64,000 nucleotides of DNA from Hermatobates lingyangjiaoensis (GCA_026182355.1 JAPFBL010001928.1:4005501-4069500), one strand, 5' to 3'; numbered from the stretch's first letter, positions 1-11,821 are shown. The notes: generated by a model not told the origin, from the letters alone. Numbers and translations are program-made.

Positions 1-574
1 AGGCTTTCGGTTGGTAAACGCAGCAGTCTCCCTGTCGCCACTCACGCTAATTCCCACCATCTCAGTTTCAATGATTGTTTCACAGTCCAAGTTCTTAAAC
101 AAGTCCGCAGTGATAACAGACAAGTTACTTTAAAAGCTTCTGAGGAAGCCCACATTTGGCTCCTGGGGGCACGCTCGAAACCTGGCTTGAATTTAAATCG
201 TTAGTTTTTTATTTATTTATATTTTAATTTTTTTTTTTTTTATTTATTTATTTTTTTTTTAATATTTTATTTTTTTTTTTTTTTTAATTGTTCTATATAT
301 TTTCTTTATTTTTTCTTTTCTTAACCTTTTTCTACCTTTCAAAAACATTTTTTTTTTTTTTTTATTTTTGCTCTCGACTTCCTAGTTCCTTTTTTATTTG
401 TCTCCTTTGCGGCAGCACTGCTTTAGCCCTCACCCTGTGAGTTCTTCAGTTGACTGTCGTCCCTCCGTCAATTCACTTCTTCTCCTGAGGACGACCGCCA
501 TTACGGTCGAAATATTGAAAAGTGAGTCTTTGTTGTGTTTCTGTTTATGTGTCACTGCTTATTTTAATTGTTAT
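1..574 (+). repeat. 5' pseudo-LTR of the PLE (start outside window)
   Basis: Direct repeat of 2990-3562. It starts inside the endonuclease coding end (stop at 202-204), passes through T-rich tracts with TTTA repeats, then a GC-richer block holding the hammerhead-like core at 485-512. It ends where the copies diverge near 574. Confidence 0.88.
485..512 (+). ncRNA. hammerhead-like core in the 5' pLTR (family A)
   Basis: CTGAGGA is followed by one C, stem II arms GACC/GGTC around an 8-nt loop, then GAAA. Four bases later GAAAAG can pair imperfectly with CTTCTC just upstream of the core, and TCACTT (473-478) is complementary to AAGTGA (520-525). Hammerheads are known in PLE pLTRs. The extra C after CTGAGGA and the absence of stem III depart from the canonical fold, so activity is inferred only. 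Confidence 0.55.
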
Positions 575-2562
575 GTAATAATCACCTTTTGAAACTCAAT
601 TCTGTAATTAAAATATTGTTAACTTTGTCGCATAGTTATTTAAATAAAATAAATGAGTCTCTGGGTAAAGCTGAGAAACATCTCCACCGATCTCGCTTAC
701 AGTCACTTAATAAACTGTCAAACCTTTATTTAAGTTACCTTCGGATTGGAATTGAATTACCTTTTAATATTCCTCCAATATTGTTACCTAATATTCATTT
801 TCAATCTAAACAGCGTGAACCACTTTTTTCCTTCCTCCCAGGTAATCTACCTGAAGTTGTGCCTGACTCTTATCCTTCCGAATCCTATTCTACTCCTCCA
901 CCACTAATTCCTTCCACTGTCCTTAATCAATCCTCTTCTACTCCTCTTCCACAAAATCCCGAAACAGCCAGCACTATTTGTAACCTATCCTCACGTAGGT
1001 TGACGGTCCATGAGGAAAGTGTACTCTCTAAGGGACTCACTTTTTCTCCTGTACCTAAAGTTAACCACGTCAAGCTTCTCGAGGATGTTCAAATGTTTTG
1101 CCGATCGCTCCGATGGCAATATTTTTGGAAGTCCTCTGCCAGTAGCAATGAAGGTGTCATCTCTAAACTCCATTCTTCTCTGAAACAGTTTAAACCTCTC
1201 TCTTCTTATGAACCCCCTTCCCTCCCTGCTTCCCACCCACTCGAACTCTTCATTACTTCATTACTTCAACAAATTTCAAACCCTACTTTTTTGAACTCCT
1301 TAAATCCTAAAGACAACCTGTCTCCTCCTGAGCGAAGGGCTATTCATGAGCTGAGAAGCGACAACAATCTCATGATTATGCCTGCCGATAAAGGTTCTTC
1401 TGTTGTTCTCATGAATTACGACGACTATTGTCGTGAGGCTGTGAGACAACTTAATGACCAGCTTTATTACCTTCCTTTATCATCTGACCCCACTCCTTCT
1501 TATAAACACTCCTTAACCCAACTTCTGGAGAGCTCTTCTTTCCGTGAGGGGCTCTCCAAAGAAGATGTAGCCGTTCTTGTCCCTTCTAATCCACGTTGTC
1601 CTAAATTTTACTTACTCCCTAAAATTCACAAATCTTTTGAGATGCCTTTTACTCCGCCCCCCGGGAGGCCAATAGTTTCTAGCTATGGTTCTCTCACGGA
1701 AAGGGTTTCTGCGTTCGTTGATGCCTTCTTGCAGCCTATTGTAAGAATGCAGCCTTCTTACTGCAGAGACTCCTTTCATTTCCTTGATTTACTGAAAAAC
1801 CTGTCCATTCCTGAGACGCTTGACTTCCCCCTTGTCATGGTCACGATGGATGTGAAGTCGTTATACACTGTCATTGACCATGATGAGGGTTTGGAGGCTT
1901 TACGCTATTTTCTTAATCACAGACCCCTACCTCATTCTCCCTCTACCGATTTCCTTGTCAAACTGGCTGACTTTGTTTTGGGGCATAATTACTTTCAATT
2001 CGAAGGTAAGTTTTATCTTCAGACCAGAGGTACCGCCATGGGGACGAGGATGGCTCCTTCTTTTGCCAATTTATTTATGGCGAAGCTGGAACAAATGTTC
2101 CTTGCTTCTTGCCCTCTTTCTCCACTATTCTATGTTAGATTTATTGATGACATCTTCCTTGTTTGGCAGCACGGCCAACATCTTTTGGATTCTTTCATCA
2201 CTTCCTTCGAATCTTTCTCCACCTCTATCTCTTTCACACACCATTCCTCCCCCTACAACATAACTTTCTTAGATGTTGACATCACTCTTAACAGTGGGAC
2301 CTTCACGACGTCTGTTCACGTTAAGCCCACCAACGCCCAAAACTACCTCCATTACAAAAGTTGTCATCCTCCTCATATTAAAAAATCTATCCCGCGGTCT
2401 CTTTCAATCCGTCTTCATCGCCTCTGTAATAATATCCAAGATCGGGAAACTAATCTTCAAAAACTTAAATGCAAATTCACTCAGCGTGGTTATCCCCCCA
2501 ATTTAATCAATAGCCGAATCATCCCTGCCAATGTCAACTTTTCCACTAATAACAGAAGATAA
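568..2562 (+). CDS. Penelope-type reverse transcriptase (PLE ORF, N-terminal and RT domains)
   Basis: This is a 664-codon open frame. RT signatures appear in the expected order: PADKGSSVVLM at residues 272-282, LLPKIHK near 349-355, GRPIVSS at 366-372, the first catalytic aspartate in MDVKSLY at 427-433 (D428), RGTAMGTRMAPSF at 487-499, and YVRFIDDIF at 522-530 with the catalytic pair D527-D528. These motifs and the downstream GIY-YIG domain identify a PLE rather than a LINE or LTR element. The product would copy element RNA at a nicked target. The frame opens with TTG inside the end of the upstream pLTR. The first in-frame ATG is only at about residue 176 (position 1093), so the real start is unclear. 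A TAA at 2560-2562 cuts the frame before the connector and endonuclease, so this copy is probably not autonomous. Confidence 0.9.
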   Translation: MLCNNHLLKLNSVIKILLTLSHSYLNKINESLGKAEKHLHRSRLQSLNKLSNLYLSYLRIGIELPFNIPPILLPNIHFQSKQREPLFSFLPGNLPEVVPDSYPSESYSTPPPLIPSTVLNQSSSTPLPQNPETASTICNLSSRRLTVHEESVLSKGLTFSPVPKVNHVKLLEDVQMFCRSLRWQYFWKSSASSNEGVISKLHSSLKQFKPLSSYEPPSLPASHPLELFITSLLQQISNPTFLNSLNPKDNLSPPERRAIHELRSDNNLMIMPADKGSSVVLMNYDDYCREAVRQLNDQLYYLPLSSDPTPSYKHSLTQLLESSSFREGLSKEDVAVLVPSNPRCPKFYLLPKIHKSFEMPFTPPPGRPIVSSYGSLTERVSAFVDAFLQPIVRMQPSYCRDSFHFLDLLKNLSIPETLDFPLVMVTMDVKSLYTVIDHDEGLEALRYFLNHRPLPHSPSTDFLVKLADFVLGHNYFQFEGKFYLQTRGTAMGTRMAPSFANLFMAKLEQMFLASCPLSPLFYVRFIDDIFLVWQHGQHLLDSFITSFESFSTSISFTHHSSPYNITFLDVDITLNSGTFTTSVHVKPTNAQNYLHYKSCHPPHIKKSIPRSLSIRLHRLCNNIQDRETNLQKLKCKFTQRGYPPNLINSRIIPANVNFSTNNRR

Positions 2563-2701
2563 CCCACTACTACTGCTTCGCTTCTTACAAATTATTTCCC
2601 TGGTGTCCATAAATTAAGAAAATTTATTAAAGAACTTTACCCTATCCTTTCCTCTTCCCCCTCTACCGTTTCAGTTTTTAACCAGTTGCATTTCCTTTAG
2701 A

Positions 2702-3193
2702 AGAGCCCCCAATCTCTCAAATATTTTTTCCCACCGGGCCGGCAAACTTATTCAGAATCCCCAAAGCAGTGGTGGCCTACAACGTTGTGGACGTCGGAGA
2801 TGTCTTACCTGTCCCATTGTTGATTCTGGGTCTTCATTTGAGTCTCTAACTAATCTTAATTCTTACCCTATTCACAGTCCTTCCTCCTGTATCTCCACTG
2901 ACTGCGTTTACCTCTTGAAATGCACCCAATGTGATGCTTTTTACGTTGGTTTAGCATCTACGATGCTGAACCTTCGGATGAATAATCACAGGCTTTCGGT
3001 TGGTAAACGCAGCAGTCTCCCTGTCGCCACTCACGCTAATTCCCACCATCTCAGTTTCAATGATTGTTTCACAGTCCAAGTTCTTAAACAAGTCCGCAGT
3101 GATAACAGACAAGTTACTTTAAAAGCTTCTGAGGAAGCCCACATTTGGCTCCTGGGGGCACGCTCGAAACCTGGCTTGAATTTAAATCGTTAG
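2702..3193 (+). pseudogene. GIY-YIG endonuclease domain of the PLE, out of frame with the RT
   Basis: Past the RT stop the RT frame stays readable to a second stop at 2698-2700. Similarity then moves to another frame, where FRRAPNLSN begins near 2698. This frame holds a Cys cluster CGRRRCLTC (cysteine codons at 2786, 2801 and 2810), then VYLLKC and FYVG (2907-2949, the GIY and YIG strands), LRMNNH with the expected arginine, and EEAHIWLLG and PGLN near the C-terminus, ending with TAG at 3191-3193. In PLEs this domain nicks target DNA. The break is one in-frame TAA plus a frameshift between about 2563 and 2700. The last 200 bases lie inside the pLTR. The family call is firm; the exact frameshift position is not. 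Confidence 0.85.
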
Positions 3194-3562
3194 TTTTTTA
3201 TTTATTTATTTTTTAATTTTTTTTTTTTTATTTATTTATTTTTTTTTTTAATATTTTATTTTTTTTTTATTTTTAATTGTTCTATATATTTTCTTTATTT
3301 TTTCTTTTCTTAACCTTTTTCTACCTTTCAAAAACATTTTTTTTTTTTTTTATTTTTGCTCTCGACTTCCTAGTTCCTTTTTTATTTGTCTCCTTTGCGG
3401 CAGCACTGCTTTAGCCCTCACCCTGTGAGTTCTTCAGTTGACTGTCGTCCCTCCGTCAATTCACTTCTTCTCCTGAGGACGACCGCCATTACGGTCGAAA
3501 TATTGAAAAGTGAGTCTTTGTTGTGTTTCTGTTTATGTGTCACTGCTTATTTTAATTGTTAT
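2990..3562 (+). repeat. 3' pseudo-LTR of the PLE
   Basis: Second copy of the 1-574 repeat. It contains the endonuclease C-terminus, T-rich tracts and the hammerhead-like core at 3473-3500, and is followed by unrelated DNA and a (TA)n run at about 3595-3613. Confidence 0.9.
3473..3500 (+). ncRNA. hammerhead-like core in the 3' pLTR (family A)
   Basis: Second pLTR copy of the core at 485-512, with the same CTGAGGA, GACC/GGTC hairpin and GAAA. Two copies one element length apart could release a unit-length RNA if both are active. Confidence 0.55.
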
Positions 3563-3612
3563 TTGTCCTGCCGGACCGTTTTTCGTTTATCATGGTATAT
3601 ATATATATATAT

Positions 3613-4973
3613 AGACCCATTAGTTTTATGAAACTCCGCTCTCTAATCCACCCCAGTTGAAGATATATTTATATTTAAATTGAATTCCAAAGCTCACTAC
3701 CTTGCAGGACTTAATGGCCGTTAAAGTAATAACTAATTAGACCACTTGAAGATTATATCATCAGCAGTTAATGTAAATAGACTTTAGGAAAATGGAATGG
3801 TCAGTATCAACATCAAAGATAGGTTTATAGCATTAACGCGTCTTCCACAATGTCTGTTTACTTTCATGTTAAATCGACTGTTGAAGAATAGAAGTATAGA
3901 TACATATCTAGTTCGTCAATGGATTATATAAATTAAAGAAGATCACTGTGTTCGAAATACGTTATTTTTAAGGATTTTTTGTTTTTTGGGTGTTTCTTTA
4001 ATGTTCCCAGTACGGATATTTGATCATGCCTATTCAAGCAACCCCTCTCCTTCAGCCGATATAATCGATGTTCTAAACTCGTTTTCTAAAGACCCTTTTT
4101 TATCTGTTGGTTGGATTGTTCTTTTATTTGCGTAAAATGCGATGTATTGAGTGCTGGCCATTTATCATTGAAGTAGAGAAGTAAAAGTAAACGGTTAATA
4201 GAATAATCATGAAATAATACTAATGGTGATCTGGGCATTGAAATCTCTATTTGCAAGTCACTTTATACAGAAAAATGATTTATTTAGAAAAGAAGAAGGT
4301 GTTTTAGTGTTAAATAGGGAATGACTGGGCACAGTGCTGACATATTAGGAATAGTGACTGCAGCACACAGGTCTTCAGGCTTCAGTCGACCGACATATCG
4401 CTTTTATAAATACTTGGCTTACAAGAATCACATGACTGCAAGTATAAGGAGACTCGTGTTGCTAAACCTTAACACTTTTTCTATTCTCTAGTCCTTGTTT
4501 TCCGACATGTTGGTGTGAGTACTTTTGTTAACTTGTTAATAACGAAAAAACTTTATGTAAAAGGAGAAGAAAGAAAAGTTTTACCTAATGATAACCACAT
4601 AGATGATAAGGAAATGTAAAGCTCATAAATTTGGTATTTGAGGAAATGAAGTTTACTTTTGCTATCGCTGTTTTGTTATTCTTGAAGTTAATGAAGAGTT
4701 GTTATTAAATCGCCTTATTGTGTGGTACCTGGGAAGCTGACCTAGTCTAGTCGGCCGATTAATAAACTCAAGCTGAGAGGAGACGCATGCCAAAGTCATG
4801 AATATTGCTTTGTGTTTAGGCTGACCAATGTTGATGTCTTGATTAAGTCCAGGTGCGCCGGTCATCTGCCAGCTTAATTATTACTCAGATATTAACTAGT
4901 CTCTAGGACCACCCTCTTCCTCCCTTCCCTAGCCAGATATCTTTTCACCCTCTATCCCTCCCACTCCCTATTC
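3613..4973. other. no gene recognised
   Basis: AT-rich DNA after the PLE. No coding motif, RNA gene or repeat structure was recognised. Confidence 0.4.
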
Positions 4974-5485
4974 CCGTGGTTTCCAACCTGTGGGGCGCGC
5001 CCCCCTAAGGGGGCGCGAAGGGCTGCCAGGGGGGGCGCAAGCACTTCATAAATAGAAAAATTACTTAGTTACTAAGTAATTTTTCTAAATACAATTATAA
5101 ATTATTTTAAATGCTACTTTATTACGTTTTGCGACATCATACTTGTGTGAATCAGGATTTAGTTCAGTTGCTGTTCTCAAAACAAAATACCGTTCTTGCT
5201 TAGTAATAGAACAGGAATTACGGGTCTCAATTTCATCACATTCTTCAAGATTTGAGAAACTCTGCTCAGAGAAGCAAGCGCAACTATCACACTAGTAAAG
5301 GTAAGCCTATACATTCAATCATACATATGAGTACATAATTATGTATTGTATCATTTTTTATCTCTGACTTGTGCCGACTGTGACAGTAAATAGCAGTATT
5401 TAAACCAGAGTGGGGGAGGGGGGGCCGCAGGGAACTTATTATTTAATGAAGGGGGGCGAGATTTCGAAAAGGTTGGAAACCACTG
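4974..5485. mobile_element. hAT-type non-autonomous element (MITE), 512 bp
   Basis: Ends are inverted repeats CCGTGGTTTCCAACC and GGTTGGAAACCACTG, the CAGTGG-type terminus of hAT elements with one changed base at the left tip. They are flanked by a perfect 8-bp duplication CCCTATTC (4966-4973 and 5486-5493), the hAT hallmark. The subterminal regions are rich in G- or C-runs. No transposase is visible. Confidence 0.85.
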
Positions 5486-5493
5486 CCCTATTC

Positions 5494-7435
5494 AGTTTAC
5501 CCTCTTTGTTTGTTCAGATATTCGGCTTCATGATAAGCCTCGAAATTCCTGTTTATTATATATTATTATTATCCATAGTCACAAACCAGTGGTTTATTGT
5601 TGGACCTGGAGTCTGTCGTTTAGGTAGTCACTTCAGGTGGATGGCTGTCAGTCTCTACTTGTGTCAGACTGACCATCGATTTTCCACCCCTTTATGAGAC
5701 AGTTGAGTGGTCTTATTGAGTGGTTATTGCAAACATTCAAATGCCCTGTATGAACGTTACTATTTTGGAAATCGTACTAAACTTCTGGAATCATCTTCGA
5801 TCTGTTGTCATCAAATAAGACGTTCATCAAAATAATTAAAATAATCCACTTGAAAATTATCCTCCTATACACTTAATCAGCAGTTCTAGACCACAAACTC
5901 GCTACTAAATATCTATCCTACTGTGTAGGAAGATGAACCAAATTTAATTTCACATTAAAGTTAGTTGTAGAAAGATCGTACTTCCTATCTTATGGTTTCG
6001 CAAGTACATGAGTTTCAAATGGTCTGTGCTACTTGCTGACAGTGTCGGAGAAGATGTCATGGAATGATGTACAATAGGTTAGGATTAGGGCTTTGGACTG
6101 GGTGTTCATGGAGTGAAAAGGAGATAAGAGAAGGTCACCATGGGTGATAGTTTGTAATTGTATATACGTAAGTATAGTTTGTAATGTATAGTTGTAATTG
6201 TAATATGTAATGTATAGTTTGTAAGTATATGGGTGACAGGGTGACATATAAAATATTGTTTATATGTCAAGTGGTGTAATGACTAATAAATAGAATTGAA
6301 ATAATCATCATAATTATTCATCATAGATTACTTTGGACTGTTGTTGATAGCTATGTAAATGCAATATTATAAAGTTATCTGGCTTTTGAAAGGCATATCA
6401 CTTTTTCTGTCTGACCGGTTTCCGACCATGGACGCATCTTTCATGATTATATTGACTTCTTAACCTCCTATTTTCTTTCAAGTATCAACAAATTTTTGTT
6501 TAAAAGATTGGTTGTTTGATACTAAGCCAGTGATCCTAAAATTTGTTATGTTACTGTATTGAATGAATTTGATAAGCAATATTTAAATGAGAAGTAAAAT
6601 ATCGCTATAAAAGCGGGAGGTATAAACATTTTTTATTACCTTAATAAAACTGGATGATAAAATTTAGTGCTTTATGGAGTTCACTTAGAAATAGAATCAA
6701 TGATAGATGTGCACGCTAATGGTGTTTAAATGACCAGAAAACGCACTTTTTAATATGTGTGGTACTCGTAAAGAAGATCTACTGTGTCATGCAGTGTCCC
6801 CACAAGGGAGTAATATTTCCATTGATATGAATGCCTTGTCTGTGTCTTCCTTTATTATTCTCTTCAAAACTTTCCTAGCTAAACTCCAAGTTTACTCAAT
6901 TTTCTCTTTATTAGGAAGCTTTTAACATTGCTTTCGGTGTTTCTATACTGTTTTCTAAATTAGTCATTTGTACTTGTCCTCTTTTGAAAGATAAAATATT
7001 TCTGTATAAGTTATGACTTTGGATAGAGGTTTGCTTTTACAAATTTCATTCCCTGACAGGTTGAGGGTTATGGTTTGTTGTTAAGCATGCTTATTTTGAG
7101 TGACTTAAAAATTCGCGAGACAAGTACCTCATTCTCTTTCCCTTGAAGTAATTGATAAAGGAATTTGATGTGTGTAACATTAAATATGTTAGCTTTGTAG
7201 TTCTTTTAACGGTTGTCCTCTCACCCCTAAAAGTTCATCAAGTGATTTCACACAGTCATTGTAAATTAGTGCGTTCCAGCAAATTATAATCTCTAGCTGC
7301 AGTTCACAATAATCTCTTAAGTGGAGTTAATGGAATAATTAAGAGAATTCAAGAAAATTTCAATATTTTGAAGGTTCTTAGAGGTAGGAAATTTTATCTT
7401 AGTTGTGCTAAGACTAGTATGAAATTTTAGTAACA

Positions 7436-7437
<2 letters not shown>
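5494..7437. other. no gene recognised
   Basis: About 6145-6235 holds an irregular run of GTATAGTTTGTAAT-like words. The rest is AT-rich with no recognisable coding or RNA feature. Confidence 0.4.

Positions 7438-7502
<65 letters not shown>
7438..7502. repeat. (CA)n microsatellite
   Basis: About 32 uninterrupted CA units. Confidence 0.97.
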
Positions 7503-7504
<2 letters not shown>

Positions 7505-8240
7505 CATCTACACTAAAATTATTACAACTTTCGTAATTATTGAGAACCCAAGACTCTGGACAACCTTATCTTTGCATCAACTGGGTAATCTTTCGAGGAG
7601 TAGATCTTTCAATTCTTAGAATAGCTGACGTAATATTCACAAAAAATATTACCTTTAAGCCCTCTAAAATTGTCTTTAATTAAGTGTTGTAGTGGACACC
7701 AATTCAGTAACTTCATTGAAATGTCAGTTGGTTAACCAGTGATGGTAAATCAGCAGGAAAATTAGAAAACCAGTAGAGTCAACACTGAGTAATGGTGTAG
7801 ACTTCTCGTCTATTTTAAAGGGTCAGATGTGGCGTACAGGTAGCCCACCCGTTTGTTATTAGTTCTAGGCATTTCAATCTTAATAGTAACCCTAGAAATT
7901 TCGCTGCATAATGGAATGGACGGAATTTTGCGCATGCCATACCTTGGAATGGACGTAAAGCTATCTACCCTGACTCTTTTCGATGACAGCTGCTCGATCT
8001 TTACTCTGGTCAAGTTCATTATCAGAGTAAAAGCTAAGTCTATCAATGTAGAGTCTTCCGGGTATGTATCTCACCTTTAAACCTAAACAGTGGTAATAGA
8101 TCATTCTAACAAGCTACCTCTCACAGTTAAGACAACAATTTACTAGCAATCATTTAAAATGTATTAAAAAGAAGTGTAGACTGACTTTTATGAAAACTGT
8201 ATAATGTTAATGTCAATTTTTGGATGCTAAAAGATTAAAC
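7503..8240. other. no gene recognised
   Basis: Short frames are open on both strands at about 7810-8080 but show no family motif. Nothing else was recognised. Confidence 0.35.
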
Positions 8241-8789
8241 CAGTGTCGTAGTAACCATATTTGCCTCCCGCTGGCTTCAAAATTCCAGAAAGTCCTCAAA
8301 ATATTTATTTAAAAAAAAAATTAAAATCAAGTATCTAATTTTAGACTGCTGTTATTAGTGCTAGACTTAGATCTTATTGCAGTACTCGTATATATATTCA
8401 GTCGTCATCAAAGAAAAACAATGATTTTTAAAACAAAAACGTATAATTCAAATTATAAAAAAATTGTTACATTAAATTAATATGCTGCACAAACAAATGT
8501 AATAATCTTTCAACCAATTTAAATGGAGGTTTTGAAAAATTTAAAATACATTTAGTTTTAATCTGCAAATATTACACTTGAAAGTCGTTCAAAAACAGTA
8601 TTACACACTTAAAACGTAAAAACAATTATGATCTTAAAAATTGATTTTGGTATAAATTTTCGATTATTTTTGTTTTTTATATGATTTTAATTGTTTTCTA
8701 TTTTCTTATTTTACCCCCTCAAAATGCCGCCCCCTGTAATGTGCCGCCCGGGGGCGGACCGCCCCCCTCCCCCCGTTGCTACGCCACTG
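8241..8789. mobile_element. hAT-like MITE, 549 bp
   Basis: Termini CAGTGTCGTAGTAAC and GTTGCTACGCCACTG form an imperfect 15-bp inverted repeat. Candidate 8-bp flanks GATTAAAC (8233-8240) and GATTGGTT (8790-8797) match at only five positions, so the TSD is weak. The right end has dense C/G runs. No transposase remains. Confidence 0.65.
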
Positions 8790-9955
8790 GATTGGTTTAT
8801 ATACCGAAATATATGTCCTTTTTGCATTTTACAGTTAAAATGTAGGCGTTCAGTGATTATGCTAACAAGAATTGCGGCCGGATGGCTTTATTTATTGGAT
8901 GGATGAAATAAAGGACACTTGGGGCTGCTCTGGTCGATTGGAATCAAGTTGTAGATTTGGCGGTACTGGCAGTTGTTGGCTGAGCCAAGAGCCCCCATAA
9001 GGAAGAGACAGAAGACGCTGGCTCGTTTGTTCTGGCTAAGGGGATCAGCGGACGCCTCGGCACGTTTCTTTATTACCTGCCCGAACAAAGCTTATTAAAT
9101 GGCGTACCCACTGCCACTCATCCTCTGCCTTCGCCCCCTAATATACCGACACCTTTCCTCTCCTTCCTCCTTATTACTTCTGTCAAACTGTCCACCACCT
9201 CTAATCTCAAAACCAATTTATTGACTTTCCTCTACTTTTACTTTTCCAACCTACAACGCACCTTATGGACTTGGCACCGCATTTGTATTGAACTAAATAG
9301 CTTCATGGCAATGGCTTCCTTCCATAAGTACAAATAAACACCTTCACAAGAATTGTGCCAAGATTTCAAAGCAAATCTCTTCCTGTATGAACGGTTGTAT
9401 GTTAGTTGTAGCCAACTTTATTATACAGTCGCACGTCGAACGCTATGACCTGTAGCGTATACACAGACGGACCCTCCTTAATTAATACTTGCATACCTTA
9501 CCGAAGAAGTATCAAGAATGGAAACATCGTGTGGAAAATAAATGGGGTACTAAATATTCGTTTACTATTATCATGTTTGAATATAATATTTTTAATATTA
9601 TTATGTTTTGTAAAATATAAGCTAAATTAATATTAACAACTGAAATTAAAAGATATATATTGTAAATATAATCGGGTGATGTGGCGAAACTGATTGACCA
9701 TGAGGTGTCTGTCAACACTGTGAAATAAGACTATCCATTTGGACTCCAATGCGTTTCATTCATCTGCTGGATAAAATCCCACTTTCTCTGAATTGCAATA
9801 AGTTGTTATTTTAAGTCCTTCATTAGTCTATAAAGACCCTCAACCCTTGTTAAAGTCTGTCAGTAATCCATCATACAACTGGGATTATGAGTCACGAAGT
9901 CGCTCGTATACACGCTGGTACGTCTAAACAACACTGGTGTAGTAAAATGTAATTA
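8790..9955. other. unique DNA, no gene; GC-richer block 8830-9110
   Basis: About 8830-9110 is less AT-rich than its surroundings and non-repetitive, the kind of sequence that can be a conserved non-coding element. No conservation can be judged here. Confidence 0.3.
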
Positions 9956-10211
9956 TATATCCTAAGAAAAAAATCAAAGATCAAACCACAATAAGAAATG
10001 GGAAAACAAGACTAAGATCTTTCAACCGTAACAAGCGGTCTTCGTCAGAGTCAAAAACCCAACTCCAGTTGGACTTTGACTCCGACGAAGACCGCCCGTC
10101 ACGGTTGAAAGATCCCAGTCCTGCCATTGTTTTCCCATTTCTTATTGTGGTTTGATCATTGATTGTTATTTCACGTGTTTATGTGAAATCTTTTTATATC
10201 CTAAGAAAAAA
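9956..10211. mobile_element. foldback element, family B, with 17-bp TSD
   Basis: A direct repeat TATATCCTAAGAAAAAA (9956-9972 and 10195-10211) bounds about 222 bp that is a near-palindrome: left arm 9977-10062, right arm 10070-10163. Each arm carries the family-B core, on the minus strand at 10020-10048 and on the plus strand at 10080-10110 (CTCCGACGA then GAAA). The right arm continues into a TTTCACGTGTTTATGTGAAATC hairpin. There is no ORF. It is read as a non-autonomous inverted pLTR dimer. Confidence 0.75.
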
Positions 10212-11339
10212 TAAATTCTAGTTGAACACTATATCGCTATGTAGTAAGAAACCATTCATGACGTGGGTCCTGATCAAAAAGTTGTGTTTGATGAGGTCTA
10301 GTCCATTGGGTATAAGTTAGCTGGTCATGTGTATTCGATTGAGAAATGTCTGGTGAAGGTGGGTTGGTGTAATTAGGATTGTAGAATATCGTGATAAGAG
10401 GTGAGAGAGTGATTATAGAAAGTGCTAATTGAGTGCAGGCAGAGACAATGGGCTGGAGACCGGTGGGAATGCAATGTAGGTGCTGTGGAATATGATAAGA
10501 AAGAGCCGGCGGGACGGAATCAATATGATGTGGTGGGGAAAGCCGTCGGAAGTTGTTTCATAACGGCTACTCGGCTTGTCCAACACAATAGCTCGGGCTG
10601 CTTCTAATTATACAACTTCCTCCTTAACTTAAATCTCCCCTGTAAACAGTGTTTGTCATCTCCTTCAGCCTATTCTACAATACCCTTCTCCTCTTCACCA
10701 TACACTCCGACTACCTGTTTTATTGATTTTTTCAAATTCATGCTACATTTAAAATAATTTTTTTCATTTACTAATATCTTTTCAACTTTATTTTATACAT
10801 TTTTCAATAAATTTTTTTTCAGTTATCATAAAGTTGGTTAGTTAACTGGTCGCATGAAAGTAAACCCTCGTTTTAATTTTGAACCATACTTTCTTAAGAT
10901 TTTGTATATAAAATTATACCTCATACTTATTGCATTATTATAAGCTATTTATACTTAAAACACGTAGACTGCGCTTAAACTAGATAAATTTGACAGAATA
11001 GGGCTCCACGTAAAGTTGACTGTAGATTATGAAAGTTGTTACTGACAGCTGTAGGTAAAATTCAAAGGAATTGCAAGGTTATGTATGGTTTCCTTTTTAA
11101 CTAATGAAAATTGATTCAATTTCGATCATTTTTTTCAATGTATATCAGGATTAATTTGTTTATTATAGTATGTACCAAAATTTTGCATATTATTGGTTAT
11201 ATTTATGTGTAGAGCTACACAATATCAAAACTTCCCCTATTCCGTATTGTTGAAGTGGGCTTGTGATAAAACGTAGAACCAGAGGGAGGAAGTTTCGAAT
11301 TGTTCTCGAGTAGGAGCAGCACATACTGGGCAGTTTATA
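10212..11339. other. no gene recognised; GC-richer stretch 10420-10610
   Basis: Unique, moderately GC-rich DNA at 10420-10610 and AT-rich DNA otherwise. No gene signal. Confidence 0.35.
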
Positions 11340-11621
11340 CCATAACCTACAATGCGATCAAGGATGGCACATATGTCAATTAATTATAAGACAACTCAAG
11401 TACTGTCAGGTCATGGAAAAATGACATTATATCTGTACCAATTTAATCATTTAACGACTGACGCCTTCCCATGTGACGGAATCACATCGCAGACTGTAAA
11501 TCACCTTCTATGGGACTGCGGTAGATTAGAACAAGCCAGAGGAGTGCTTATGCAAGCATATATAATAAGAAAAGGAAGGTGGCCCCCGGACAAAACAAAG
11601 CTACTTGAAAGCTACATATAG
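11340..11621 (+). pseudogene. LINE (I/R1-like superfamily) ORF2 C-terminal fragment
   Basis: The frame ending at 11621 reads TTQVLSGHGKMTLYLYQF, then a Cys-containing segment with QTVNHLLWDCGRLEQAR and GRWPPDK. SGHG..YLYQF followed by a knuckle-like VxHLLxxC is typical of the region after the RNase H domain in I/R1-type non-LTR retrotransposons. Only the last 80 or so residues remain. 11622-11820 is AT-rich and may be its 3' UTR. Clade assignment is tentative. Confidence 0.65.
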
Positions 11622-11821
11622 AAAACAACTTACAATTTTATAAAAAAAAACATTCGACTTGTATTAGATAATAATTAACTAGATGTAAATTTCAGAAAGT
11701 ATTTGTAAATAATAATTAACAAAATATTATATTTTAAATTTAATGTATATAGAAAAATTATTGTACATACTAGTACTATTGTAACTATATGGTTACATAT
11801 AATACTTTTAGTGGAGCAAGT

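Larger units (their letters stand above)
1..3562 (+). mobile_element. Penelope-like retroelement with two direct pseudo-LTRs
   Basis: Bases 1-574 and 2990-3562 are near-identical direct repeats that differ mainly in poly-T length. Between them lie a reverse transcriptase ORF and a GIY-YIG endonuclease region, in the order typical of Penelope-like elements (PLEs). The repeat begins inside the 3' end of the endonuclease reading frame, so the upstream copy is the tail of a tandem partial copy, as PLE pLTRs usually are. The repeat period of about 2.99 kb approximates one full unit. The left edge is cut by the window. The right edge is where the two repeats diverge, just before a (TA)n run. Both pLTRs carry a hammerhead-like core. 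High pLTR identity suggests a young insertion, yet the coding region is already broken by a stop and a frameshift. Confidence 0.9.

Noticed and set aside
7810..8080. Overlapping open frames on both strands
   Set aside because: Short, mutually overlapping, no family motif.
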